From Methylobacter tundripaludum SV96 (GTDB lineage: Bacteria > Pseudomonadota > Gammaproteobacteria > Methylococcales > Methylomonadaceae): a stretch of 64,000 bases of DNA. Location: assembly GCF_000190755.2 (NCBI RefSeq), contig NZ_JH109152.1, positions 2,020,485 to 2,084,484 on the forward strand, read 5' to 3'. A program made the position numbers and the translations under genes. A model generated the notes under the pieces. It had not been told where the DNA came from. It worked only from the letters and a program-made list of their open reading frames with translations, and did not search any database. Shown piece by piece: positions 41,963 through 54,371 of this stretch (positions are counted from its first letter, which is position 1; every line of letters starts with the position of its first letter).

Positions 41963-43309
41963 TTACTTGCCGATGCAAAAGCTGGAAAATATCTTCCCGA
42001 GCAAATCATCCGAGGTGAATTTTCCGGTAATTTCCGCAAGGCTGTTTTGCGCTTGTCTTAAATCTTCCGCGACCAGTTCTCCAGCCTGACTGCCTCTTAA
42101 CTGGTCTAAGGCGCTTTCAACAAATTCATGGCCTTTGTTTAAGGCTTCAATATGCCGTCTTCGGGCGATGAACACATTGTCGGTCGCCTCGTTAAAACCG
42201 ACGCTCTGTTTGAGGTGTTGTTTTAACAGTTCCATACCGTCGCCGGTTTTAATGGACAGGTAGATTTGGGTGCCGAGTTCGGTTTGTTTGATTTCCGGTT
42301 TCAGGCCCAGCAGGTCTATTTTATTGTAGATTTGGGTGATGTTGCCGCCCGACGGCAGGGTTTTTAACAGCGACTCTGTTTCCGCTTCCCTTGCATCGAT
42401 CAGCAATAAAATTTTATCGGCGTTTTTGATCTCTTCGTGAGCCCTGCGGATGCCTTCCTGTTCTATCGCATTGTCGCTTTCGCGCAGGCCTGCGGTATCG
42501 ATGATATGCAGGGGCATGCCGTCCAGCTGGATGCGCTCTTTCAACACGTCGCGCGTGGTTCCGGCGATGTCGGTGACTATCGCGGCTTCGTGTCCGGCCA
42601 GCGCATTGAGCAGGCTGGATTTTCCGGCGTTCGGTTTGCCCGCCAATACGACGGTCATGCCGTCGCGCAGCAGGCGGCCTTGTTGCGCTGTTTTTTGGAT
42701 TTCTCCAATACGGTGCAGTATTTTGACGATCCGGTTTTCGACCACGCCGTCGGTCAGGAAATCGATTTCTTCATCGACAAAATCGATCGCCGCTTCGACA
42801 TAAATTCTGAGCTCGGTCAGTTCTTCGACCAGTTCATTGATCTGTACTGAAAAAACGCCCTGCATCGATTTTTGCGCGGACCGGACCGATTGTTCGGTGC
42901 TGCTTTCAATCAAGTCGGCGACGGCTTCAGCCTGGGCTAAATCGAGTTTGTCATTAAGAAATGCGCGTTCGGTAAATTCGCCGGGGTTGGCTAAGCGAGC
43001 GCCTAGCGATAAAACCCGCCGTAACAGCATGTCCAATACAACCGAGCCGCCGTGACCTTGGAGTTCGAGTATGTCTTCGCCGGTATATGAGGCGGGAGCA
43101 AGAAAATACAGGATGATGCCGGAATCGATGACCGAGCCGTCGTCATCGGTAAAAGATGAATACTGGGCCAGTCGGGGAGTTAATGCTTTATTGACGAGGT
43201 GTTTGGCGATTTCGGGAACCAATGCCCCCGAAACTCGAATGATGCCGACACCGCCATTCCCTGGCGGTGTTGCAATGGCTGCAATGGTATCTAGGTTTTC
43301 TATATCCAC
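41963..43309 (-). CDS. mnmE: tRNA uridine-5-carboxymethylaminomethyl GTPase MnmE
   Basis: With MnmG, MnmE modifies wobble U34 of several tRNAs. This 448-residue protein has the N-terminal folate-binding domain (TIAAIATPPGNGGVGIIRVSG, LQGHGGSVV), the G domain (GKPNAGKSSLLNAL, DIAGTTRDVL, DTAGL, NKIDLLG) and the canonical C-terminus FCIGK with its functional cysteine. It follows yidC on the same strand 6 bp after its stop, the classical order. The usual next gene mnmG is not downstream; the restriction operon lies there instead. Confidence 0.97.
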   Translation of the reverse strand: MDIENLDTIAAIATPPGNGGVGIIRVSGALVPEIAKHLVNKALTPRLAQYSSFTDDDGSVIDSGIILYFLAPASYTGEDILELQGHGGSVVLDMLLRRVLSLGARLANPGEFTERAFLNDKLDLAQAEAVADLIESSTEQSVRSAQKSMQGVFSVQINELVEELTELRIYVEAAIDFVDEEIDFLTDGVVENRIVKILHRIGEIQKTAQQGRLLRDGMTVVLAGKPNAGKSSLLNALAGHEAAIVTDIAGTTRDVLKERIQLDGMPLHIIDTAGLRESDNAIEQEGIRRAHEEIKNADKILLLIDAREAETESLLKTLPSGGNITQIYNKIDLLGLKPEIKQTELGTQIYLSIKTGDGMELLKQHLKQSVGFNEATDNVFIARRRHIEALNKGHEFVESALDQLRGSQAGELVAEDLRQAQNSLAEITGKFTSDDLLGKIFSSFCIGK

Positions 43310-43315
43310 GTAGGC

Positions 43316-45028
43316 CTATGGCATTTTAGCTATTTGCTTGGTGATATACGACTGTTGAATGATAGACAGGGTGTTGTTGACTACCCAGTATAAAACCAGA
43401 CCGGCCGGGAAAAACAGGAAGAAGATGGTAAAGACGATCGGGAACATCTTCATCACTTTAGCCTGTATCGGATCAATCGGCGCAGGGTTTAAGCTTTGCT
43501 GGATTTTCATGGTGATGCCCATGATAACCGGCAATACATAAAATGGATCCTGTGAAGATAAGTCCTGTATCCATAATATAAAAGGCGCATGACGAAATTC
43601 AACGGTTTCGCTCAGTACCCAATATAAACACATGAATACCGGAATCTGCACCAAGATGGGCAAACAGCCGCCCAATGGATTGACCTTTTCCTTTTTATAC
43701 AGCGCCATCATTTCAGTATTGAAACGCGGTCTGTCATCGGCAAAACGTTCTTGCAGTTCTTTAAGACGCGGCTGAATTTTGCGCATCTTGGCCATTGATT
43801 TGTAACTTGATTGCGACAATGGAAAGAACAGCAATTTAATACACAGTGTTACGCCGATAATGGCTACGCCCCAGTTACCGGCGGCATCGTGGATCTGGTT
43901 CAACAACCAATAGATGGGTTTGCCGATAAAGGTTAAAAAGCTGTAATCAACGGTAAGCTCAAGCCCCGGCGCTATTTTTTCCATCATAGGCTGGATCTTA
44001 GGACCGGCGAATAATTGGGCAACAAACTGCGCATCCGAGTTTGCGTTAACGGTAACCGGTGCAGAATAAGTTCCGATAACATAGTGGCCGTCATTCAGCA
44101 CTTTGGTATAAAAGTGATTTTCCTGATCGGCAGGCGGAATCCATGCGGAGGCAAAATAATGCTGAATCAATGCGGTCCAACCGCCTTTGGTTGCAACATC
44201 AAGATTTTCATCAGACATGTCATCAAAGCTTATTTTTTGATATTTTTCTTTTTCGGTATAAATAACGCCGCCGTCATAAGCTCTCATACCGCCGGTCAGC
44301 ATGCCACCTTTGCTAGTCGTATCCGGCGCTTTAAGCAATTGGCTGTACTGTCTGCCCGACCAAGGCTTGGCGGAATCGTTTTTGACTTTTTGTTCGAGCG
44401 TGATGTCATAACTGCCGCGTTTAAAGGTAAACAGTTTGGTAATAGTCAGGCCGTTATTATCAGTCCATGTTAAGGGCACTGTTAAACTGTCTTGTCCTGG
44501 TTGCAGATCATAATTGGTCTGCTCGTTTTTAAATACGGTGTGATGACTCGGTGCAGTTGCAAAACCGCTGTCGGCAATTAAACCGCTTTGTGCGACAAAT
44601 AATTTTTCCTGACTGCTGTTAAACAAGCGTACCGGAGCGGTATTTTTTTCCGCAACGGATAAACCGATCATCGCACGTAATTTGTCTACGACGGTGTTGG
44701 ATTTTTCTATCGGGTAGGTTAGTAAATCCAGATTCTGGATGGTGCCGCCTTTCAGATCAATTTGAAGCGCCAGCACATCGGTTTTAACGGTAATGATGTT
44801 GGCGGATGACATTGTTGCCAATGGCACGGCTGCGGTATTGGGTTCTGCCGTTTCTGTTTGGGCTGATGCGCCGGTGGCAGAGGGTAAATCTTCTTTGGTA
44901 TTGGTTGCTACGGGCTCTGTAATCGCAGCAACTTCAGGTTTCGGGCCATAATCCAGTTGCCAGGCTTGTTGCAGCATAAAAACAAGCATCGCAAAAGTAA
45001 CGATCAGTATAAATCTTATATTATCCAT
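43316..45028 (-). CDS. yidC: Membrane protein insertase YidC
   Basis: YidC is a 570-residue inner-membrane insertase and Sec partner of the gram-negative type. It has an N-terminal anchor ([18 protein letters not shown]), a large periplasmic domain (about 60-340), and the conserved five-helix core from [16 protein letters not shown] through [31 protein letters not shown] (with the groove Arg in the conserved region) to [14 protein letters not shown]. The start at 45028 (MDNIRFIL) is chosen because it matches YidC N-termini; the frame opens at 45073. It overlaps yidD by 8 bp. Confidence 0.96.
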   Translation of the reverse strand: MDNIRFILIVTFAMLVFMLQQAWQLDYGPKPEVAAITEPVATNTKEDLPSATGASAQTETAEPNTAAVPLATMSSANIITVKTDVLALQIDLKGGTIQNLDLLTYPIEKSNTVVDKLRAMIGLSVAEKNTAPVRLFNSSQEKLFVAQSGLIADSGFATAPSHHTVFKNEQTNYDLQPGQDSLTVPLTWTDNNGLTITKLFTFKRGSYDITLEQKVKNDSAKPWSGRQYSQLLKAPDTTSKGGMLTGGMRAYDGGVIYTEKEKYQKISFDDMSDENLDVATKGGWTALIQHYFASAWIPPADQENHFYTKVLNDGHYVIGTYSAPVTVNANSDAQFVAQLFAGPKIQPMMEKIAPGLELTVDYSFLTFIGKPIYWLLNQIHDAAGNWGVAIIGVTLCIKLLFFPLSQSSYKSMAKMRKIQPRLKELQERFADDRPRFNTEMMALYKKEKVNPLGGCLPILVQIPVFMCLYWVLSETVEFRHAPFILWIQDLSSQDPFYVLPVIMGITMKIQQSLNPAPIDPIQAKVMKMFPIVFTIFFLFFPAGLVLYWVVNNTLSIIQQSYITKQIAKMP

Positions 45029-45254
45029 TCTTATTACCAAATTTTTCTGGAACGGGATCAATGCCACCTTCATGGAACGGATGGCATTTTAATAATCTTT
45101 TGAGGGAGAGATAAGAGCCGATAATGGCCCCGTGGAGCTGAAGCGCTTCCAGAGAATAACTTGAACAACTTGGATAGAAACGACATCTATCGCCTAGCAG
45201 AGGGCTAATAAAGTATTTATAAAACTTTATAATTGCTATGAGTATGAATCGCAT
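45021..45254 (-). CDS. yidD: Membrane insertion efficiency factor YidD
   Basis: This 77-residue amphipathic protein assists YidC. It has the full family pattern: [30 protein letters not shown] with three conserved cysteines, then [19 protein letters not shown]. It overlaps rnpA by 19 bp and yidC by 8 bp, the conserved arrangement. Confidence 0.96.
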   Translation of the reverse strand: MRFILIAIIKFYKYFISPLLGDRCRFYPSCSSYSLEALQLHGAIIGSYLSLKRLLKCHPFHEGGIDPVPEKFGNKNG

Positions 45255-45607
45255 CGGGATACCAGCTTAAGCCAATGCCTTTCCAATGATTTTCTTAACA
45301 AATCCAGCGGAGCATCTACGGCTTCTCTACGAGCCAAAACAACAATATCAATATTCCCCAAATCGTGTTGTTTTATTCTAAAGTTTTCCCGGACAGTTCG
45401 CTTAATCACATTCCTGTGTACTGCCTTTCTTATATTTTTTTTAGCAATTGCCAAGCCTAGCCGCGGATGATCGAAATCATTCTTTATGGCTAATAGGGTA
45501 AAATATTGGTCACTTGATTTTACAGGCTTAGCAAAAACCTTTTTATATTCAGCCGGTTTTTTTAACCGTAACTGCGGGGAGAAACCAAAAACTTCTTCAG
45601 CCACCAA
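45236..45607 (-). CDS. rnpA: Ribonuclease P protein component
   Basis: RnpA is the protein subunit of RNase P, which matures tRNA 5' ends. This 123-residue protein shows [19 protein letters not shown], then [30 protein letters not shown], the RNR signature segment. The ATG at 45607 gives a slightly longer N-terminus than usual. It lies 7 bp downstream of rpmH, with which it is probably cotranscribed. Confidence 0.95.
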   Translation of the reverse strand: MVAEEVFGFSPQLRLKKPAEYKKVFAKPVKSSDQYFTLLAIKNDFDHPRLGLAIAKKNIRKAVHRNVIKRTVRENFRIKQHDLGNIDIVVLARREAVDAPLDLLRKSLERHWLKLVSRCDSYS

Positions 45608-45614
45608 CCGTCAA

Positions 45615-45749
45615 CTAAACGGTTAACTGGGCGCGACCTTTTGCTCTACGAGCATTCAGAACTTTACGGCCACCTACTGTTGCCATTCTTGCACGAAAAC
45701 CGTGGGTTCTTACGCGTTTGATTTTACTTGGTTGGTATGTTCTTTTCAT
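45615..45749 (-). CDS. rpmH: 50S ribosomal protein L34
   Basis: This gene encodes a 44-residue basic protein: [20 protein letters not shown], then [20 protein letters not shown] and QLTV. It is a full match to bacterial L34. It begins the minus-strand run rpmH-rnpA-yidD-yidC-mnmE, divergent from dnaA, the conserved origin-proximal layout. Confidence 0.98.
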   Translation of the reverse strand: MKRTYQPSKIKRVRTHGFRARMATVGGRKVLNARRAKGRAQLTV

Positions 45750-45917
45750 TGTACTTAAGGCCTGATCGGATGAGTGTTAACAAAAACAGATAAAAAAGAC
45801 AGCGGATGATAAAATAAACCACTTGACCTGTCAATTCTGTAGCGCAATGTTTTATTGCTGTATAGTGATAAGAAGCGAAATTACACTATTAATTATAATC
45901 AACTTTTTACTATTTCA

Positions 45918-47234
45918 ATGAGCTCAATTTGGAACAACTGCCTCTCTAAACTTGAAAATGAAATTTCAGGTTCTGACTTCAGTACATGGATAAGGCCTCT
46001 ACAGGCCATAGAAAGCGACGAACAAATAAAATTATTGGCTCCTAACCGCTTTGTACTTGACTGGGTTAAAGAGCACCATTTTGCAAAAATTGAAGAAACT
46101 ATTTATGAGTTTTCCAACGGTACATTAAATTTGAGCCTGGAAATCGGTTCCAGAAATTCGTCCGTTGCAACGGCAGCTAAAGTAGCCAAGCCTGCCGGAA
46201 GCCAAAAAAGCAGCCCCAACTTCCTCAATAAGGCGTTTACGTTCGATAATTTTGTCGAAGGTAAATCCAATCAGTTGGCAAGGGCCGCTTCAATGCAGGT
46301 TTCCGAGAACATCGGCAAAGCTTATAACCCATTACTTATTTACGGCAGTTCAGGTTTGGGTAAAACCCATATGATGCATGCCATAGGCAATGCGGTTTTA
46401 CAAAAAAATCCTTCAGCGACCGTCGTTTACCTGCACTCTGAAAAATTCGTCCAGGATATGGTTAAGGCATTGCAGCAGAACTCCATTAACGCCTTTAAAG
46501 AATTTTATCGCGGTGTCGATGTACTTTTAATCGACGATATTCAATTTTTTGCCGGAAAGGAACGTTCCCAGGAAGAGTTTTTTCATACTTTCAATACGCT
46601 GCTGGAAAAGAAACACCAAGTCATTTTGACCTGTGATAAATATCCTAAGGAAATTATAGGTCTTGAAGACCGCTTGAAATCACGGTTCGGCTGGGGACTT
46701 CCTGTGTTAATCGAGCCGCCTGATATGGAAACCCGGGCCGCTATCTTAATGAAAAAAGCGGCTTTGGTTAATATTGAACTGGCTCAGGATGTGGCTTTTT
46801 TTATCGCCAAAAGAATTCCGTCCAACGTTCGTGATCTGGAAGGGGCTTTAAGGCGAGTCATTGCCAATGCACAGTTTACCGGCCGTGAAATTACCATCGA
46901 ATTCACCAAGGAAGCGCTGCATGATTTAATTTCCTTGCAGGATAAACTCGTTAATATCGACAATATCCAGAAAACGGTTGCTGAATATTTTAAAATTCGC
47001 GTTGCCGATTTGTCATCAAAAAACAGAAAGCAATCCATTACCAGGCCAAGGCAAATGGCCATGTGCCTGGCCAGGGAACTGACATCGCACAGCTTTCCTG
47101 AAATCGGCGATGCGTTTGGCGGTCGTGATCACACCACGGTAATGAATGCCTGCAAACGGATTGCCGAGTTAAAAGAAGCCGATAACAAGATTGCCGAAGA
47201 TTACTCCAACCTGTTGAGAACCCTGTCACATTGA
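45918..47234 (+). CDS. dnaA: Chromosomal replication initiator DnaA
   Basis: This is a 438-residue initiator. Domain I starts [30 protein letters not shown] short linker precedes the AAA+ domain ([17 protein letters not shown], Walker [10 protein letters not shown], Walker [14 protein letters not shown]). The C-terminal DNA-binding domain has the signature near [39 protein letters not shown]. The start ATG at 45918 fits DnaA N-termini; the frame opens at 45855 in unrelated residues. The linker (domain II) is short, about 30 residues. A DnaA box follows 12 bp after the stop, suggesting autoregulation or origin function. Confidence 0.97.
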   Translation: MSSIWNNCLSKLENEISGSDFSTWIRPLQAIESDEQIKLLAPNRFVLDWVKEHHFAKIEETIYEFSNGTLNLSLEIGSRNSSVATAAKVAKPAGSQKSSPNFLNKAFTFDNFVEGKSNQLARAASMQVSENIGKAYNPLLIYGSSGLGKTHMMHAIGNAVLQKNPSATVVYLHSEKFVQDMVKALQQNSINAFKEFYRGVDVLLIDDIQFFAGKERSQEEFFHTFNTLLEKKHQVILTCDKYPKEIIGLEDRLKSRFGWGLPVLIEPPDMETRAAILMKKAALVNIELAQDVAFFIAKRIPSNVRDLEGALRRVIANAQFTGREITIEFTKEALHDLISLQDKLVNIDNIQKTVAEYFKIRVADLSSKNRKQSITRPRQMAMCLARELTSHSFPEIGDAFGGRDHTTVMNACKRIAELKEADNKIAEDYSNLLRTLSH

Positions 47235-47246
47235 TCGGGAGCAACC

Positions 47247-47408
47247 TGTGGATAAAATGTACTTTTACTAACATCGTTTAGTTAACTACAATCCGTACAC
47301 GTTAAACCAGCACCCTTAAACACATTATTTATAACAACCCAGCTAATTGATTATTAAGGATAAAAAGCTGTTTTCAACAGTTTCCTTTTAAGCTAATAGT
47401 AATAATAG
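47247..47408. promoter_or_regulatory. dnaA-dnaN intergenic region: DnaA box and DnaA-trio-like 15-mer
   Basis: The 188-bp gap has one perfect DnaA box (TGTGGATAA, 47247-47255) and, 14 bp before the dnaN ATG, TAATAGTAATAATAG (47394-47408), identical to a 15-mer in the 22.8-kb region. A small hairpin (CTGTTTTCAACAG) lies between. It may contain the dnaN promoter, an origin part, or both. The box density is lower than at 22.7 kb. Confidence 0.45.
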
Positions 47409-47422
47409 AAAAATATTCTTTT

Positions 47423-48523
47423 ATGAAATTTATTATTAATAGAGAAGAAATCCTGGTCCCTTTGCAGCAAATAGTCAGCGTGATAGAGAAAAGGCAAACA
47501 ATGCCTATTCTTTCCAATGTCTTGATGGTTATCGAGGAAAATCAGCTTATTTTGACCGGTACTGATCTGGAAATTCAGATCATCGCTAAAATCAATATCG
47601 CAACAGCTACGCCGGGTTCGATTACGGTGCCGGCCAGAAAGTTTTTGGACATTTGCAGGCTTTTGCCGAATGGCGCTGAAATAAAGTTTGAGTTGCAGGA
47701 CGATAAAGTAAAAATCGCCTCCAGTCGTAGCCGTTTTTCCTTGAGTTGTTTGCCTGCAGATAATTATCCTGAATTTGCTGAATCTGAATTAGAGAATCAC
47801 TTATTCATTAATGCCGGAAAATTTAAAAAAGCGCTCGATAAAACGGTATTCTGCATGGCTAATCAGGATGTTCGTTATTATTTGAACGGCTTATTGCTTA
47901 ATGTATCCAACAGTAAGTTGAAACTGGTTGCATCGGACGGGCATCGCTTGTCCATTTATGAGGATAACCTCGATCAGGCTACCGGTTTTGAAGCTCGAAT
48001 TATTCTTCCCAGAAAAGGCGTTCTCGAACTGAATCGATTGCTCGACGATCCTGAGGCTGAATTGAAAGTGGAGTTTTCCAGCAACAATATTAGAATTTTT
48101 ATCAAGAACCTGATTTTCTCGGCGAAACTGGTGGATTCTAAATATCCTGATTTCGGCAAAGTTTTCCAGCAAGAGTTTTTTAACCAAATCCATATTCAAA
48201 AGCAGATACTAAAAGAAGCATTGACCCGTGTCGCTATCTTGTCGAATGAAAAATTCAAGGGCGTGACCTTTGACATTAAACCCGACAGCCTGAAAATCAG
48301 CACTCATAACCCGGAGCATGATGAAGCCGAGGAAGAACTGTTTATTGAATACACCGGTGAACCGTTAACTATTGCTTTTAATGCCCAGTATTTATTGGAT
48401 GCTGTTTCAAATCTGGATTCCGAGCTTGCAGTTTTGACTATTGCCAGCAATGCCAGCAGTTGTTTTATAGATGAACCTGGTGATTGCGGGTATAAATTTA
48501 TCGTTATGCCGATGAGACTGTAA
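47423..48523 (+). CDS. dnaN: DNA polymerase III beta subunit (sliding clamp)
   Basis: This 366-residue clamp (E. coli 366) keeps the replicative polymerase on DNA. It starts MKFIINREEILVPLQQIVSVIEKRQTMPILSNVL and has ILTGTDLEIQI-type first-domain and KLVASDGHRLSIYE second-domain signatures, with the C-terminal FIVMPMRL that shapes the binding cleft. It lies between dnaA and recF in the standard order; recF starts 10 bp after its stop. Confidence 0.98.
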   Translation: MKFIINREEILVPLQQIVSVIEKRQTMPILSNVLMVIEENQLILTGTDLEIQIIAKINIATATPGSITVPARKFLDICRLLPNGAEIKFELQDDKVKIASSRSRFSLSCLPADNYPEFAESELENHLFINAGKFKKALDKTVFCMANQDVRYYLNGLLLNVSNSKLKLVASDGHRLSIYEDNLDQATGFEARIILPRKGVLELNRLLDDPEAELKVEFSSNNIRIFIKNLIFSAKLVDSKYPDFGKVFQQEFFNQIHIQKQILKEALTRVAILSNEKFKGVTFDIKPDSLKISTHNPEHDEAEEELFIEYTGEPLTIAFNAQYLLDAVSNLDSELAVLTIASNASSCFIDEPGDCGYKFIVMPMRL

Positions 48524-48533
48524 TATTGCAGTT

Positions 48534-52119
<3,586 letters not shown>

Positions 52120-52129
52120 TATTTATACC

Positions 52130-52198
52130 TGTCGGATCTCATAATTTATGAAATAAATCTCACAATTGTGAAATGAAATCTCATAATTAATGAAATAA
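52130..52198. mobile_element. Putative end of the Tn7-like element with three 21-bp repeats
   Basis: From TGTCGG at 52130 (10 bp after the gyrB stop) three tandem 21-bp units follow: 52136-52156, 52157-52177 and 52178-52198. Each starts ATCTCA and contains a small dyad (CATAATTTATG, CACAATTGTG, CATAATTAATG) followed by AAAT. Regularly spaced repeats with a TGT terminus are what TnsB-type transposases bind. The other end was not found in the window, so the boundary is inferred. Confidence 0.55.
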
Positions 52199-52376
52199 GC
52201 TCTAATGGCCACGAGTGACCAGTTGGTCACATCCAAAATAAGCGTAGACTGGGTAGAGCGATAGTGAAACCCAGTTTACAGAGTTTGCTACTGTTGTTCA
52301 GCGGTTTGCCAGTTTCGTTTTGGACGGTCAGTTGACCATTTTCCTTTGTCAATAGGTACAGTTAGCTAGTGCTTCA

Positions 52377-52744
52377 TTATTTTTCAGAGATAGTTGGATG
52401 TGGATATGGTCTTGCTTCTTCTATTGAGTCCCAATGTGGGACGAAGGGAACAGGTCCTCGCTCTTTACAAGCAGTCTCACACAACGAACAAATGAGGCTG
52501 GCAAGAGTTGACTGGTGACTGCTTTCGACTAAAACAGCCCACTCCGAATGTGAGTCCACGCAATATTTTCAAGCGAGTTGACGCCATAAAGGGACATGCG
52601 GCTGGTGTTCGCACGTTCACCAAAAATTAAAAACACGATAATTAATTTCTTTCTCTTTCCATCAGGTAAATTCGCGCTTTTAGATAAAAGCACCGCGTCT
52701 CCACAAATCCTTAATGTAAAAAACAGAATACCGAAAAAGAACAT
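52377..52744 (-). pseudogene. Possible broken cargo gene
   Basis: Two overlapping minus-strand frames could join by a frameshift near 52556. The first is MFFFGILFFTLRICGD... ending VNSLENIA, and the second begins VDSHSEWAVLVES and ends HPTISEK. Together they give about 120 residues that look protein-like, but no family is recognised and no ribosome binding site is clear. It may be chance. Confidence 0.25.
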
Positions 52745-52927
52745 GGGTTAAAGCGATTTACGCCAGGCAAGGAGTTTGTTTGTAGATTAGTGTACTTCGT
52801 GAAATTTTAGCGGCTAAAATATTACGACAAATTACTTCAATCTGGCCACCATAACAATCAATACAAACATATTTGGCGCCCCGGTTGTTTTTATAAAGTT
52901 AATTGCTTAATTAGAGTGCTTATTTAT

Positions 52928-52941
52928 TTCGATATATCGAA
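52928..52941. promoter_or_regulatory. Palindrome upstream of the XRE gene (candidate operator)
   Basis: TTCGATATATCGAA is a perfect 14-bp palindrome in an AT-rich stretch 86 bp before the start of the regulator gene. It is a candidate autoregulatory operator. Confidence 0.4.
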
Positions 52942-53026
52942 TAAGTAATTGATTATAAAAACAAATTGAATATTTTTCATAATTCTATTATTCTTATAGA
53001 AAATTACTGAAATAAGGCTCCTCTCC

Positions 53027-53419
53027 ATGACACCGTTCGGGTTGTTTTTAGAAAATATTAGGCGTAGTCGTCAACTACAACAAAAACAATTGGCAGCAGA
53101 CCTTGGTGTTCAAGCCTGTTACATCAGTTCGTTGGAAAAAGGTCGGAAAGCACCGCCATCCAAAAAAGTACTTGAAAGGCTGATTGCTGCATTGGATCTA
53201 AATGAGGAAGAGCAAAGCTTAATGTGGGAAAGTGTGGAACAATCCGAATTGTCATTTAAGTTGCCTGGCAACATGATACTCGCTGAATATCAATTGATAA
53301 GCCGATTAAAACAACAATTGGGAAGATTAAGCCAAGAACAAATCACGATTATGCTAAATGTTCTTGCATTAAACACCACATCGAACAAGCAAACAAAAAC
53401 AAGGAGAATGAATATGTAA
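53027..53419 (+). CDS. XRE-family helix-turn-helix regulator
   Basis: This 130-residue protein has an N-terminal Cro/CI helix-turn-helix (LFLENIRRSRQLQQKQLAADLGVQACYISSLEKGRKAPPSKKVLERLIAALDL, residues about 6-62) and a helical C-terminal part. It sits just before tnsA on the same strand, inside the presumed element, so it probably represses the transposition genes or itself. Palindromes at 52928 and 53561 are candidate operators. Confidence 0.85.
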   Translation: MTPFGLFLENIRRSRQLQQKQLAADLGVQACYISSLEKGRKAPPSKKVLERLIAALDLNEEEQSLMWESVEQSELSFKLPGNMILAEYQLISRLKQQLGRLSQEQITIMLNVLALNTTSNKQTKTRRMNM

Positions 53420-53560
53420 AGTGCAACACGGAACAAACCAGTCGGCTTGCCCCGCGCTGCAAGCGAAGTAGATACTCCGCCGTGAGAAAGTATAGTATCT
53501 CCCCGCTCACAACTCTCGTCAAGCCAACTCTGGCCAAATTACCACTAACAGAAAACTTTA

Positions 53561-53576
53561 TTACCGTATTCGGTAA
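53561..53576. promoter_or_regulatory. Inverted repeat upstream of tnsA (candidate operator)
   Basis: TTACCG-TATT-CGGTAA lies 9 bp before the tnsA start codon and abuts its ribosome binding site (AAGGA). A bound repressor, possibly the XRE protein, could block tnsA expression there. Upstream, AGATACT and AGTATCT (about 53468-53495) form another dyad. Confidence 0.4.
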
Positions 53577-53585
53577 GGAATAGTT

Positions 53586-54371
53586 ATGTCTATACACTCT
53601 AATGGCGAGCGTAAAAGCGCTGGTCAGAGCGCCGCTTTGCGCCTGAATATTACGCCACAGCCCAAAGCCGAGCGGGCAAGAGAACCGGTTACACCCTCTC
53701 GTGGGCTTGTCCGGGGACAATTCCCATCAACGAAGATGAAGCGCATGATTGCTTGGGAATCCCAGCTGGAACAAAAAGCCTGCTATCACTTTGAATTTTC
53801 CCCTGCCGTCATAGCATTCCGCGAGCAGCCGGAAACTCTTTATTTTCCATACCAGGAACGTATGTGTCGTTATACACCGGATTTTGAGCTAACCCTATAT
53901 AACGGCGAAATCATCTATGTCGAAATAAAGCCATTGTCCAAGCTGCGCTCACCGCAAATACTGGAACGACTACAACTAGCAAACCAGTTTCTGGCTGAAA
54001 AGGGCTACAACTTCATCGTCATAACTGATGAAGAACTGAATTTTCCGAATCGAATCAGGAATTTTTCGATACTGCGTCCTTATCTGCGGTTCGAGATCGC
54101 CTTTCACATCTCGCAGCAAGCCAAGGCATGGCTGGCTAATGCCAACGATCCAACGTTTGGGGCGTTGAGCCAATTTTTTGGCTTGCAATCCATAGCCTTT
54201 GCACTGCTTGCGCAGTTGCATATCCGAATTGATCTCGATCAACCGCTCAATTTAGCAAGCACTCTTTTTACCCCAGCTAATGGAGACCATCATCATGAAA
54301 CTTGCCTCTTTACATACCGGACAGGACCTGATTTTAGACAATGTGCCATTCCGACTGATTCGCATTCTTGA
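53586..54371 (+). CDS. tnsA: TnsA-type transposon endonuclease
   Basis: This 261-residue protein cuts the 5' ends of the transposon in Tn7-type cut-and-paste transposition. It has the restriction-like catalytic triad: Glu58 (IAWESQLE), Asp99 (RYTPDFEL) and Lys115 (YVEIKP), followed by LANQFLAEKGYNFIVITDEEL. A helical C-terminal domain should contact TnsC. The last 25 or so residues overlap the start of tnsB by 77 bp, an unusually long overlap. ATG 53586 is supported by AAGGA upstream. Confidence 0.92.
   Translation: MSIHSNGERKSAGQSAALRLNITPQPKAERAREPVTPSRGLVRGQFPSTKMKRMIAWESQLEQKACYHFEFSPAVIAFREQPETLYFPYQERMCRYTPDFELTLYNGEIIYVEIKPLSKLRSPQILERLQLANQFLAEKGYNFIVITDEELNFPNRIRNFSILRPYLRFEIAFHISQQAKAWLANANDPTFGALSQFFGLQSIAFALLAQLHIRIDLDQPLNLASTLFTPANGDHHHETCLFTYRTGPDFRQCAIPTDSHS

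Larger units (their letters stand above)
52120..53026. other. Long intergenic region: transposon end plus unexplained sequence
   Basis: This stretch of 907 bp without a secure gene begins with the repeat array of the transposon end. Two GGTCA-type dyads follow (GTGACC-AGTT-GGTCAC at about 52215-52230, GGTCA-GT-TGACC at about 52327-52338), then a possibly broken minus-strand frame (52377-52744) and an AT-rich stretch before the XRE gene with a perfect palindrome at 52928-52941. Confidence 0.5.

Noticed and set aside
40461-42089. A 542-codon open frame opposite hsdM
   Set aside because: It is the antisense shadow of hsdM and of the mnmE 3' end; it has no ribosome binding site or family motif, and the opposite strand is clearly coding.
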